Assembly (NCBI GenBank): GCA_033762255.1
Contig: JANRLT010000065.1
Coordinates: 248,001 to 312,000, forward strand
DNA: 64,000 nucleotides
Reading direction: 5' to 3'
Source: Pirellulales bacterium
Lineage (GTDB): Bacteria > Planctomycetota > Planctomycetia > Pirellulales > JALHPA01
Below the pieces are notes generated by a model. It was not told the origin of the DNA and did no database searches. It saw nothing but the letters and a program-made list of their open reading frames with translations. Position numbers and translations under genes: made by a program. Below are positions 17,748 to 27,500 of the stretch, in pieces (position 1 is the first letter of the stretch; each line of letters begins with the position of its first letter).

Positions 17748-19382
17748 CTATCGACGGGTGGGTACGTTTCCCTGCTGAGCTAACCCCCCTGGATCCACGG
17801 GGCTAACGGTGGTTGCCTGGATGTGCGTCGCCTTTAACTCCGGCATAAAACCCCGCTCCCCATGAATTCCCACATACTGGCCCACCCAAGCCTGGAGGTT
17901 GAGATCATCGGCGGGCGTAACAAAGGCCACGACCTGATTGCGGCCATTAACCAGGGCAAACTTGGGGGCATTGGGCCGTTTAGCAAGCACAGGCATGAGT
18001 TTGCCTATTCCATCATACTCCCCTCCCGTGGCCACGTTGGTGGGGGCGGGATGAGCGGATATATTTGGCACATTTGGCAGGGCATTTGACACAGAAGGGG
18101 GCGTGCCCTGGACATGCGGTGGTGGTGTTAACGCGGTCAAGGCCTGTTGATTCAGCGCACGTTGTTTGATTTCCTCAAAGCGGGACAGCTTATTCTGTAA
18201 GAGGCGAATTTTGCCCCGGTCGAGCGCGGATTGCGCCTGGTCCAGCAGTTTATCCGCTCGCTTATTCAGCGAGGCAAAGCTCCACGCGGCGGGGTCTTCC
18301 GTGAGCATAGCGGCCAAATCTTGCTCCAGACTGGCAAGTTCAGCGGCAAATTGCCGTTCGGTCGCGGAGGGGTTGGCCTGTGACGCATTGTTGGGGACGG
18401 GGCGAACCACGGCGGGGTTGAAATTGCCACCAGGTTGCGGATAAGCGGAGGTTGACGCATTCGGCGTTGCAACAGAGACGCCGTTACCTAGTTTAGACCA
18501 ATCGGGGGATTGCCAACCGCCAGGGGAGTTCTTGGCTGGTGCAGTCCCGACCGGGGGTATGGAAGCGGACAGTCCGCTGGGGGAACTGTCCCCTGGGGAA
18601 TGATTGGCAGTGGAACGATTCGTGGCCGTCGACTCGGTATTTTCCGGCCAAGGAGCGCGGACAACCGCCGGTTGCACCGACCGGACCGGTGCGAGAGCGC
18701 CCGGCGCTGATTCCGCGGGCATTTCAGGATTGGCATTCGGGGTGTATTGTGGCGGTGCAGCGCTGGCGTCGGGGGGAGCCGCGCGATCCGGTGGCGCATA
18801 CACGGGGGCGGATTTGTCGGCAAAGCTGGTGCCAAGTGGCGGATATTTGGATTCTTCGGCCGGTGGGTCCCGACTCAGGTCGCTGGCCTGCATCCACCGA
18901 AACTCCCCGGCGGGAGGGGCGATTTTGTACCACAATCCCCCTGGAGTTTCCACACTCTCCAAAATCTCCACCGACTCCCCCTCTTTTAACTCCACCTGCA
19001 GGCGGTCACGACGTTCCAACACTTGACTGCCTATGTAGCATGGCGCCTGGTTCACACGCACCTGGCCTAGATCCTCGCTGACTAGTTCCACAAAGCGCCC
19101 CTCCACCCAACTGTAGGCACCACGGGGGGGCCGGATGGCGCACCAACCCTGCGCCATCTTAAAGACTAACACCCGCTGACCGCGGTCCAGCCGCTCGGTC
19201 CGGTATTCGCCCGCCGTGCCGGGACCACTGTGCGCGAAAGCCTGATTCTGGCTAACATAAGCCACATAGGGAAACTCAGCGGCGGCAAGTTGACTGCTTA
19301 CAGGCAGCCCCCAGGCGATTGCCCAAAGGACAATCCCCGTGATGGTCAATTGTGGCGAATGCCGAAAAAAATGGGACAGCAT
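17748..19382 (-). CDS. Exported SH3-domain protein with disordered Pro/Ala-rich middle
   Basis: About 544 residues from the ATG at 19382, which has GGAGG 4 nt upstream; a longer in-frame reading adds ~100 low-quality residues. A signal peptide (LTITGIVLWAIAWGLPVSS) is followed by two SH3-like domains (residues ~36-100 ending SWVEGRFVEL, and ~105-170 ending FRWMQASDLS). A long Pro/Ala/Asn-rich stretch, a short helical part (QFAAELASLEQDLAAMLTEDPAAWSF) and a C-terminal SH3/OB-like domain (VTPADDLNLQAWVGQYVGIHG) follow. Likely periplasmic and cell-envelope associated; the ligand is unknown. Confidence 0.8.
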   Translation of the reverse strand: MLSHFFRHSPQLTITGIVLWAIAWGLPVSSQLAAAEFPYVAYVSQNQAFAHSGPGTAGEYRTERLDRGQRVLVFKMAQGWCAIRPPRGAYSWVEGRFVELVSEDLGQVRVNQAPCYIGSQVLERRDRLQVELKEGESVEILESVETPGGLWYKIAPPAGEFRWMQASDLSRDPPAEESKYPPLGTSFADKSAPVYAPPDRAAPPDASAAPPQYTPNANPEMPAESAPGALAPVRSVQPAVVRAPWPENTESTATNRSTANHSPGDSSPSGLSASIPPVGTAPAKNSPGGWQSPDWSKLGNGVSVATPNASTSAYPQPGGNFNPAVVRPVPNNASQANPSATERQFAAELASLEQDLAAMLTEDPAAWSFASLNKRADKLLDQAQSALDRGKIRLLQNKLSRFEEIKQRALNQQALTALTPPPHVQGTPPSVSNALPNVPNISAHPAPTNVATGGEYDGIGKLMPVLAKRPNAPKFALVNGRNQVVAFVTPADDLNLQAWVGQYVGIHGERGFMPELKATHIQATTVSPVDPGGLAQQGNVPTRR

Positions 19383-19569
19383 CAGACCTCCGACAGCGCG
19401 GGGGGCCATATGGCCAGCCGACCACACGGTATGGGGCGTGGCGGGTGGTGAATAGGGAAAATCGGCAAAATGATAATTGCCGGGCAAAAACGGGACAAGA
19501 GCGGCCGCGCGCGTGCTAGCGGGAAAAAAAGCCCGCCAGCACGCCCGACTCGGTTGCTGCCGTGCGGGA

Positions 19570-20400
19570 TTACCCACCGCGCTTTTGAGCAAACAACCAG
19601 GGGAGAAGTTCTTCGCTTTTGTATGCCGGGGTCCAGCTATCATGGCCGACGCCCGGCAATTCGGTGTACCGGGGCTGGCCACCGGCGGCTTTGATCGCGG
19701 CGATCATCTTGCGCGAACGCTCCACCGGGACCGCCTGATCTTGGTCGCCATGCCACGCCCAAAGGGGAAGATCCTTGAGCAGCGCGGCGTGGCGGTCGTC
19801 ACCGCCCCCGCAAATGGGGACCACCGCCGCAAAGCGCGTGGGCTGGCGCATGGCCAGGTCCCAACTGCCATAGCCCCCCATCGACAGGCCGGTCAAGTAT
19901 TGGCGATCCGGGTCGATGGGATAATTTTTGAGGGTTTCATCCAGGATGCGAAGGGCGACTTGCATTTGTTCGCCCGGTTCCGGGGGCATATTAATTGGTG
20001 CGGTAGTTGACCAATCGACCTCGACCCATTTTTTATCCTTGCGGCATTGGGGAGCGATCACGTAGCAGGGGTATTTTTCTTGCCAGGCGGGCTCGGCCAT
20101 CCATGTAGGAAAGTATTTGAGTTGGTTGGCATTATCATCCCCCCGTTCCCCCGCTCCATGCAAAAACAGCACGACGGGATATTTTTTGCCGGGTTCCACT
20201 TTGGCCGGAGCCAGCAGGCGATATTTGAATATCTCTTCCTTGTACGGACCGCCTGTAAAGGTGATCGTCTTTTCCGCGTAGCTGTCGGTGGGTTTGGTCA
20301 TGGGAGGATCGGCGGCAAACGTGACGGGAATCAGAGAAAGAGAAAGGCAAAGTCCAAAAACCCGGCTGCCCAGGAGTCCGGCCAACAGAATCGCGCGCAT
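19570..20400 (-). CDS. Exported alpha/beta-hydrolase (esterase, prolyl-oligopeptidase-like)
   Basis: A 276-residue protein with a signal peptide (LLAGLLGSRVFGLCLSLSLIPVTFA). The alpha/beta-hydrolase core is complete: oxyanion strand YPVVLFLHGAGERG, nucleophile elbow GLSMGGYG (Ser), acidic residue in WHGDQDQAVP, and His in GVGHDSW. This is the pattern of the LpqC/phospholipase-carboxylesterase type used as acetyl- or feruloyl-esterase in carbohydrate degradation. The substrate is inferred only by family. It lies upstream of the SH3 gene on the same strand but 187 bp away. Confidence 0.88.
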   Translation of the reverse strand: MRAILLAGLLGSRVFGLCLSLSLIPVTFAADPPMTKPTDSYAEKTITFTGGPYKEEIFKYRLLAPAKVEPGKKYPVVLFLHGAGERGDDNANQLKYFPTWMAEPAWQEKYPCYVIAPQCRKDKKWVEVDWSTTAPINMPPEPGEQMQVALRILDETLKNYPIDPDRQYLTGLSMGGYGSWDLAMRQPTRFAAVVPICGGGDDRHAALLKDLPLWAWHGDQDQAVPVERSRKMIAAIKAAGGQPRYTELPGVGHDSWTPAYKSEELLPWLFAQKRGG

Positions 20401-20570
20401 GGTAAAAGTCCTTTTGATGGGAGGAGGATGCTTTTATGCCCCACTACCTAGGCCCCACCGCCATTGCGATGACGGTCGGGGGAGGTTAGGAATTGTTGTA
20501 GCGAATTGCCGGTCAAAATGCCAATCCGGCGGCGGGGATTACTCCTTTTTCCCTTAGAATTAACTTACCC

Positions 20571-21071
20571 ATGCCAGAATTTGAACATTTGCGGCACAAA
20601 CCTCCGGCGGAGCTCCGGCAGCCCCGGGAACTGCTCATTGCCTGCGCACCTTTACGCAGCCAGATCAATATTTCGCATATTTTGCGGACAGCGGGCTGCT
20701 GCGGCGTCAGCCGGGTGATATGTTGCGGCCAAGCCAAAATCATCGAAAAAATCGCCCGCGACGGAGCCGACACCGTTCAACTGGAGGTGCATCGCACGTT
20801 GCCCCCCGTGCTCAAAAAACTGCGGGAGGCCGGTTATCAATTGGTGGGCCTGGAGCAAACGACAAACTCTGTCAGCTTGCATGAGTTTGTCTTTGAACGC
20901 AAGACCGCCCTGGTGATCGGCAACGAGCGGCAGGGCTTAACGCCCGAGGAACTGCGCTGCCTGGACCGGGTGGCGGAGATTCCCGTTTGGGGACTGCCGT
21001 ACAGTTATAATGTCCATACCGCGACCGCGATGGCGTTATATGAATATTGCCGACAGTTTCCAGCGGGATAA
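20571..21071 (+). CDS. SpoU/TrmH-family RNA 2'-O-methyltransferase
   Basis: A 166-residue SPOUT enzyme without the extra N-terminal RNA-binding domain. Motif 1 is SHILRTAGCCGVSRVICCG (the Asn-Ala-Arg type N-R-x-x-x region is changed to SHILRTA). Motif 2 is TALVIGNERQGLTPEEL, and motif 3 is IPVWGLPYSYNVHTATAMALYEY, which keeps the N-x-x-x-A knot. It uses SAM to methylate a ribose, probably in tRNA or rRNA. The short length resembles TrmL/TrmH-like minimal enzymes. The exact target is undetermined. Confidence 0.87.
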   Translation: MPEFEHLRHKPPAELRQPRELLIACAPLRSQINISHILRTAGCCGVSRVICCGQAKIIEKIARDGADTVQLEVHRTLPPVLKKLREAGYQLVGLEQTTNSVSLHEFVFERKTALVIGNERQGLTPEELRCLDRVAEIPVWGLPYSYNVHTATAMALYEYCRQFPAG

Positions 21072-21097
21072 GCAACTGTGAAGGACGCTATGATTTG

Positions 21098-21199
21098 GTC
21101 TGGATCAGTGGTGTCAATTTGCGCGGATTCGTGTTCCATGAATTTGTATTTCCCCAGACGGTGGCACACTAAGTGGCACTGCTCTTCACTGATCCAGAC
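21098..21199. other. Perfect 13-bp inverted repeat between convergent genes
   Basis: GTCTGGATCAGTG (21098-21110) and CACTGATCCAGAC (21187-21199) are perfect inverted copies separated by 76 nt. Inside, GTGGCAC occurs twice in close succession (near 21162-21180). The element fills the gap between the trmH-like gene and pckA, which converge, so it may act as a shared structured terminator region, although no T-run follows. Confidence 0.5.
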
Positions 21200-21229
21200 T
21201 CATCCAAAAACTGCCAGAATGCCGGATGT

Positions 21230-22810
21230 CTATACCACCGGGCCCGCGTTTTTGATCTCGTCACTGGCCACGTCGGAGTATTTCTTAAAATTCTCTTGAA
21301 AGAACCCCGCCAGCCGACTGGCCGCCGCGTCATACGCCGACGGGTCGGTCCAGGTATTCTTGGGCCACAAAATATCCGCCGGAATGCCGGGGCATTCGGT
21401 CGGCACCCCGACTCCGAATGTCGGGTCGGTCCGGGTGGCCACCTGCGCCAAGGCTCCGCTGTGGATCGCGTCAATTAAGGCGCGGGTGTAGTCCAACTGC
21501 ATCCGACGACCAATGCCGTACGGCCCGCCACTCCAGCCGGTGTTGATTAGCCAGGCCTGCGCGCCATGCGTCCGCATTTTGGCCGCAAGTAACTCGGCAT
21601 AGACAGTCGGATGCCGCACCAAGAATGCCGCGCTAAAGCATGCTGAAAACGTCGGCTGCGGTTCCTTGACCCCCATTTCGGTCCCGGCGACGCGCGCGGT
21701 GTAACCGCTAATAAAATGATACATCGCCTGCGCCGGAGAGAGACGGCTGACCGGAGGCAATACTCCCGACGCATCACAGGTCAGGAAAATGATATTGGCG
21801 GGATGCCCCCCCATGCAGGGAATAACCGCGTTGGGGATAAACTCAATGGGGTACGCCGCGCGGGTGTTTTCAGTAATGGAAAGATCGGCGTAATCGACCT
21901 GCCGTGTATGGGGGTCAAATGCGGTGTTTTCCAGCACCGTGCCAAAGCGGACTGCCTGAAATATTTCAGGTTCTTTGAGCGCGCTCAGGTTGGAACACTT
22001 GGCGTAGCAGCCCCCTTCGACGTTAAAAATTCCCTCCGCGGACCAGCAATGCTCATCATCGCCAATGAGCCGCCGCCGGGGATCGGCGGAAAGCGTGGTC
22101 TTGCCCGTGCCGGACAACCCAAAAAAGAGCGTGACGTCTCCCGCGGGCCCCGCATTCGCCGAGCAGTGCATGCTGAGCACGTCTTGACTCGGCATCAACC
22201 AGTGCATCAGGGTAAAAACCCCTTTTTTCATCTCACCGGCGTATTCCGTCCCCAGGATCACAAATTCCCGCCGCTCTAAACTCAGGTCGATGCTGGTCCG
22301 GGAGGTCATCTGGTGGGTGTGGGGATTCGCCGGAAACTGCCCGGCGTTGTAGATCACGTAATCGGGCGTGCCAAAATCCGCCAACTGCGCCTCGGTGGGC
22401 CGAATAAGCATATTATGCATGAACAGTGCATGATAGGCACGGGAACAGATCACGCGGATATTGAGTTGATAGCGCGCATCCCAACCGGCATAGCCGTCCA
22501 GCACGTAAAGTTCGTCGCGGGTGTTGAGATAATCAATCGCCCGCTGGCGATTGATTAAAAACACATGTTCATCCAGCTTAAAGTTTACCGGTCCCCACCA
22601 GACATTTCCGGAACTGTCGGGGTGTTCGACCAACCGCTTATCCAGCGGGCTGCGGCCTGTTTTTTTGCCGGAACGAATAATTAACGCTCCATTCGCGGCG
22701 ATTACCGCCCCCTCATGTTTGACGGCATCCTCATAGAGTCGGGCGGGGGCCGCATTCCGTACGACTTGGGTAACTGTGATCTCGTGGGCCGACAGGTCAA
22801 AATTGTCCAT
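21230..22810 (-). CDS. pckA: Phosphoenolpyruvate carboxykinase (ATP)
   Basis: It converts oxaloacetate and ATP to phosphoenolpyruvate, ADP and CO2, the entry to gluconeogenesis. The 526-residue length is normal. Landmarks are SGKKTGRSPLDKR, the kinase-1a P-loop FFGLSGTGKTTLSADP, the kinase-2/metal-binding LIGDDEHCWS, FNVEGGCYAKC, and the adenine-binding ENTRAAYPIEFIPNA, with the arginine-containing GRSP substrate loop. The next gene upstream on the same strand is the ferritin-like protein, 67 bp away, so the two may be co-transcribed. Confidence 0.97.
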   Translation of the reverse strand: MDNFDLSAHEITVTQVVRNAAPARLYEDAVKHEGAVIAANGALIIRSGKKTGRSPLDKRLVEHPDSSGNVWWGPVNFKLDEHVFLINRQRAIDYLNTRDELYVLDGYAGWDARYQLNIRVICSRAYHALFMHNMLIRPTEAQLADFGTPDYVIYNAGQFPANPHTHQMTSRTSIDLSLERREFVILGTEYAGEMKKGVFTLMHWLMPSQDVLSMHCSANAGPAGDVTLFFGLSGTGKTTLSADPRRRLIGDDEHCWSAEGIFNVEGGCYAKCSNLSALKEPEIFQAVRFGTVLENTAFDPHTRQVDYADLSITENTRAAYPIEFIPNAVIPCMGGHPANIIFLTCDASGVLPPVSRLSPAQAMYHFISGYTARVAGTEMGVKEPQPTFSACFSAAFLVRHPTVYAELLAAKMRTHGAQAWLINTGWSGGPYGIGRRMQLDYTRALIDAIHSGALAQVATRTDPTFGVGVPTECPGIPADILWPKNTWTDPSAYDAAASRLAGFFQENFKKYSDVASDEIKNAGPVV

Positions 22811-22877
22811 AGTGATTGTGCTTCCCGCCTGTTGGGCGGGTTGTTGGTGGACGCCTATTTTGGAAGATACTGTAGGG

Positions 22878-24317
22878 TTAACCCGATGAGGAAAGCAACT
22901 TTAGATCCGCCCGTTGATGCTCATACGTAGTGGCAAAGGCTAATGCAGCCGGGTCTGGAGCAACCCCCCAGACTTGGCATGCCTGCAAATAAATCTCGGG
23001 CCACCAGTTGCGATGCTGGGTAAGGCCCCGTTCCAAGTAGCTGCGCCAGTGAGAAACCACCTTGCTCCAGCATTTGTCGCCGTAATCGAGCGCGGTCTTG
23101 GGATCGGCAAAGTCCTTGACATACCAATCACGGCCAATCCGGGCGTGCAGAACTTCATCCGCCCAATCAAAATCCTGAAATGTCTTCGAAAGTTCGTCGC
23201 CGCTAGCGGTGCCGACTTCCCATTCAAAGCGTTTACCGGACCGGGGCATCAGGCCTTGCTCGATAAAATATAACACGGCATGCCGTTCAGCGGGAGTAAG
23301 CTGCGTATTCAGATTGAGCGACCACGTAAAATTAATCGGGATTTTAGTCCAGTCAACCCCCTGTGCGATAAAGCCCACTTCGCCCAGCATGGCGTGGCGT
23401 GCCTCGTCCCACAGTTGCCGCGTCATATCCAGGTAATAGCCCCACGGCTTGTCGGTGGTCTCAACGATGATGCTGGCCATCATTTCCGGCACGTCGATCT
23501 CGCGAAGCCTTTTATAATACATCATCAACGTTTTATCACGTGGGCGATATCGCTCATCGTAGAGAAACGCCTCGGGATTGACTCCCGCGTTATAACCATC
23601 CTGAAAACGCGCGTCCCGCCGAGGAACGCGATCATATTGATAAGGCTGGGCGGTATAGCGCGGCGGGGGAAGCTGGATCGCCGCGTCTTCCGCTGGCTTT
23701 GCGGCGCCATCCACTTCACCGGCGGCCGCCAGGGCCTGGCGCAGTTCCGCCAGCCATTCGGCGTATTCGGCTTTTTCGGCGGCGGTAACCAGACCCGCCA
23801 TTGCCGCCGTGCCAAAATCCAGAATTTCGCGCAGTTCCAGGATGGCAAATTTGAGGATCCGCCGCGAAGGGGCATCAGCCAGGGGATGCGTCTCGCGCTG
23901 GTAACGTTCACACGCCTGACATAGCGCCGGCAGCAGGACATCGTAAATGCCTAAAAGCAACGCCGGAGTGTCGGGCGTGGCCAGGACTTCGTCACAGGCA
24001 TATTGCAGGCCGGGATGGGGCGTTTCCTCTAGCCCCAGGGGTGGTTCGCGCATCTCTCCCACCCGCTTGCGCAGGGCCATGGCATGCTCCGCGGCCAAAT
24101 AAGCATGGTGGCTAAACGCGGATTTTAGCTCGTAGATCGGTTCAGCGGTGATTCGCGCGGTCCAAATGCCATGCAGCCGTTTCCAAACATAATGAAAGCG
24201 TTTAAGCCGGTCCACGCACTCGCCCACGGCGAGTCCCGGAGCTTGGGCATCGGCCATGCTGCACAAGCCTGCTAATTCGGGTAGATTGCGGTAGCGGACA
24301 AAGGGGGAACGGGGCAT
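22878..24317 (-). CDS. Ferritin-like di-iron domain protein of unknown function
   Basis: A 479-residue soluble protein. The C-terminal half shows the four-helix di-iron ligand pattern: Glu in EMMASIIVETTDK (E278/E286), E305-A-R-H308, E353 in FIEQG and E388-V-L-H391. The N-terminal part is also helical with paired residues (E63, H70/H71, E77-H78, and the Glu-rich LELREILDFG near 160-168), suggesting a second, possibly degenerate bundle. A disordered Ala/Glu linker joins them at ~180-240. This is the ferritin/DUF455/MiaE-like superfamily by pattern only; oxygenase or iron-storage function is undetermined. It lies 67 bp upstream of pckA. Confidence 0.7.
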   Translation of the reverse strand: MPRSPFVRYRNLPELAGLCSMADAQAPGLAVGECVDRLKRFHYVWKRLHGIWTARITAEPIYELKSAFSHHAYLAAEHAMALRKRVGEMREPPLGLEETPHPGLQYACDEVLATPDTPALLLGIYDVLLPALCQACERYQRETHPLADAPSRRILKFAILELREILDFGTAAMAGLVTAAEKAEYAEWLAELRQALAAAGEVDGAAKPAEDAAIQLPPPRYTAQPYQYDRVPRRDARFQDGYNAGVNPEAFLYDERYRPRDKTLMMYYKRLREIDVPEMMASIIVETTDKPWGYYLDMTRQLWDEARHAMLGEVGFIAQGVDWTKIPINFTWSLNLNTQLTPAERHAVLYFIEQGLMPRSGKRFEWEVGTASGDELSKTFQDFDWADEVLHARIGRDWYVKDFADPKTALDYGDKCWSKVVSHWRSYLERGLTQHRNWWPEIYLQACQVWGVAPDPAALAFATTYEHQRADLKLLSSSG

Positions 24318-24544
24318 GGGGGAACCTCTGTGAATGAATCTGGCCCAATAATAAGCGGATCTTGAATTTGATTTTATACCAAGGAATTTTCCCTTTCCAA
24401 GATTCCCAATATTGATTCCTTTCTCACTTTCTCATTTACAAATAAACGCCACTTAACTCTCACCGCAAATCGACTGTACAAATGTGCCGATAATTGCCTA
24501 TAATCGGTTTTGCGATTTGCTGCCACACACCCAACTTTTTTCCC

Positions 24545-27500
24545 ATGACCGCCCAAATCGAATTCCTGCTCGGTCCGGCGCGCAGCGGCAAGTCCGCCGC
24601 CGCTTGGGAACGATATTTGGCCGCGCTGGCCCAACGACGCGGACGTCAATTGCTGTGGCTGGCCCCCAATCATCACGCCGTGCGCGGACTTCGGGCTCGA
24701 TTAGCGGCCAGCGGCACCGCTGGGTGCATTGCGCCTGGCATTTTTACCTTTGCCCAGTTCGCCAGCGAGATCCTCCTGCGCGGCGATTGTCCCCTCCGCC
24801 CGCTCGATCACGTCCTCAAACGCCAAGTGCTGGGCCAGGTTGTCGCGTCCGCGCTGGCCGCAGGGCAATTAGCGCATTTTGGTTCCATCGCCGCCAGCGA
24901 CGGATTTTTGTCCTGGCTGGACGACCTGATAAGCGATCTGAAACGCCAGGAAATCTGGCCAGAGGACTTTTCCGCGGCTCTAAGGGCATTTTCTCGGCGA
25001 GCGAAGGATCGGGAACTGGCCTTATTATATGCCGAATATCAAAAGCTGCTGGAACAGCGGCAATGTTACGACCAGGAGGGGCGCTTCTGGCTGGCGTGCG
25101 AGCAACTGCGCAAGGGGAGCGTTCCCCGGTCTTTTTTGCCAGACATCGTCATCGTGGACGGATTTTCGGACTTTTCACGGGCTCAATTAACACTATTAGA
25201 AATTCTCTCCCTCACCGCGCGGCAATTATGCATTACCCTGCCAGCCGGTGTGACTGCCGACGAGCGGCCCGAGTTATTCGCTAAACCGGGACAAACCCTG
25301 GCTGAATTACGCCGACGCTTTGCTCACGCGACCGAAACAAATCTGGGCCGGATCGCTCCCGCTCTTACCACATTTGGCGGTACTGGCAGAGCGCCGCAAC
25401 CGCCGGTCTTTGCCCATTTAGAGCGGCATTTGTTTGGCAATCCCCGCGCGGTAGTTCCCCCCGTGGAGACCGACGGCCTGCAAATCTGGCCTTGCGCGGG
25501 GGAGTTACTTGAAGCACGACAAGTGGCCCGCGAGGTAAAGCGACTTCTAGCGCGGGGAGCAACTGGCGAATGCCCGCCGGTATCGCCGGAACGAATTGCG
25601 GTGGTCTATCGTACGCTGAACACCTCCGCCGAAATGCTCCGGCAGGTCTTTACGGAATTTGGCATCCCCCACCGCCTCGAAGCGGGCTTGCCGCTGGCCC
25701 AGTCGCCACTGCCGCGGTTGGTGTTGTCGGCGTTGCGCTGGCATCGGGATGATTGGCCCTATCGAGGTTTTTTAGCATTATTGGAAAACACCTACTGGGA
25801 AATCACCCTGCCAAACACACCATCGGCGGCAATTCGCCGGGCGACCACGGCCGCGGTGCGGGAAATGCAGGTTTTATCTGGTGCAAAGAACTGGCTGGCG
25901 GCGGCGACGCGCCGGCAGGCCACCTTACAGGAAATTCGGGCCAATGCCTGGGCGAATCAATCCGAAAATAGTGCCCGCTGGGAATCCGCCGCGCAACAAG
26001 CGGAGTTGGCCACCGCGGCCTTGACAGAGTTGCACGCCTGCTTTCGGTTGCTTCCTCCGCAAGCCACCTGGCGGGAATGGGGCAGGCATCTTACCGCCTG
26101 GGCAGAGCGGCTGGGTATTTTGCGCGTGGCGGCCCAGCCACTTCCGTTGCCCCAAAATGCCACCACCCGGCAAACCGAGGATACCGCCGATTTGGCCGCT
26201 TGGCGGCAAATGCTAGGGGCGTTGCAGGGAGTCGCCCGCTGGGAAAAGTGGTCCGGCGTCGCGGAACGGCAAATTACCCTGGCGGATTTGTTTCACGAAC
26301 TACAGCTTATCTGTGATAGTGAATGCCTTCCTCCGGACAATGACGGCGTGGGACGCGTGCAGATCTTGTCCGCCCCGGCCGCGCGTGTCGGTGAATGGGA
26401 CTATTTATTCCTGGCGGGGTTGACCGAGAAGGCGTTTCCGCTGCCGGGCCAATCGGATCGGCTTTATTCGGGCGAGGAAATGCGCTGTCTGAATCAATCC
26501 GGCACGCGCTTTACGGAACGAACCGAGCGCGCCAATGAAGAGCTGCTATTGTTTTATGAGCTGGTCACCAAGCCGGTCCGCGGGTTGGTGTTGTCCTATC
26601 CCGCGCTGGATGACAAAGCCGAGTCGCTTTCGCCTAGCCCTTATTTGCAAGAAGTTCTGCGCGTTTGCGGGCAAACACCTGTTCAACCGATCCAAAGTCT
26701 TAGCCCGGTTCCCCCGGCGGACCGCGTGGTTTGCTCTCCGCGTGAAGCGCTGCTGCGGGCCATGGATAGCGCGCTGGCCGGAACGATCGACCCCCTGGCC
26801 AGACAATTATCCCCCGCCACGGGGCAGCCTTCCGCTCCGCTGCTGGCCGGCCTGCGCTCGCTCGCCGCGCGGGCCAGTGGTCCGGAATTTGGTTCTTGGG
26901 AAGGGATGCTAGGCCACACTGAACTGGCCCAGCTTCAGCGGCGGTTTGGGGATGACCATTGTTGGAGCATCAGCCAACTGGAGTTGTACGCCGAGTGTCC
27001 ATTCAAATTTTTTGCCGATAAAATCCTGGGATTGGCTCCTCCGGCAGATTTGGCCTTTGAAACGGATTATCTGCGCCGCGGCATTTGGCTGCATGCCGCG
27101 CTGGCCAAACTGTACCGCGAATGGCAAGCCACGGGCCAGACCCTGGCGGATTGGACCGACCGCCCCGCCGAGTATGCCCGGTTGTGCGCGCGGGTGGCAC
27201 GGGAAACCGCGCCTGACGGCGGGGAAGGGGAATTAGGGGCGGTTTTTTTGCAATTGGACGAAAAGTTCGTGCTCAAGCTGCTCACGGCCCACCTGCAACA
27301 AGCGGAAAAATATCAAAAGCAAAATCTTGCCGAACTGCGGCCCCGCCATTTTGAAGTGGCCTTTGGACCCGGTAAAACGAGCGACCGGGATGATCCGCTC
27401 TGTACCTCGAAGCCGTGGAAATTTACCGCCGAGGAATTCACCTTAAACTTAAGTGGCCAAATCGACCGGATCGACCTGGGTCAGATTGGCTCCGAACCGG

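Noticed and set aside
18539-19081. Plus-strand 180-residue frame inside the SH3-domain gene
   Set aside because: It is the antisense of the Pro/Ala-rich linker; the minus-strand gene has signal peptide and domains.
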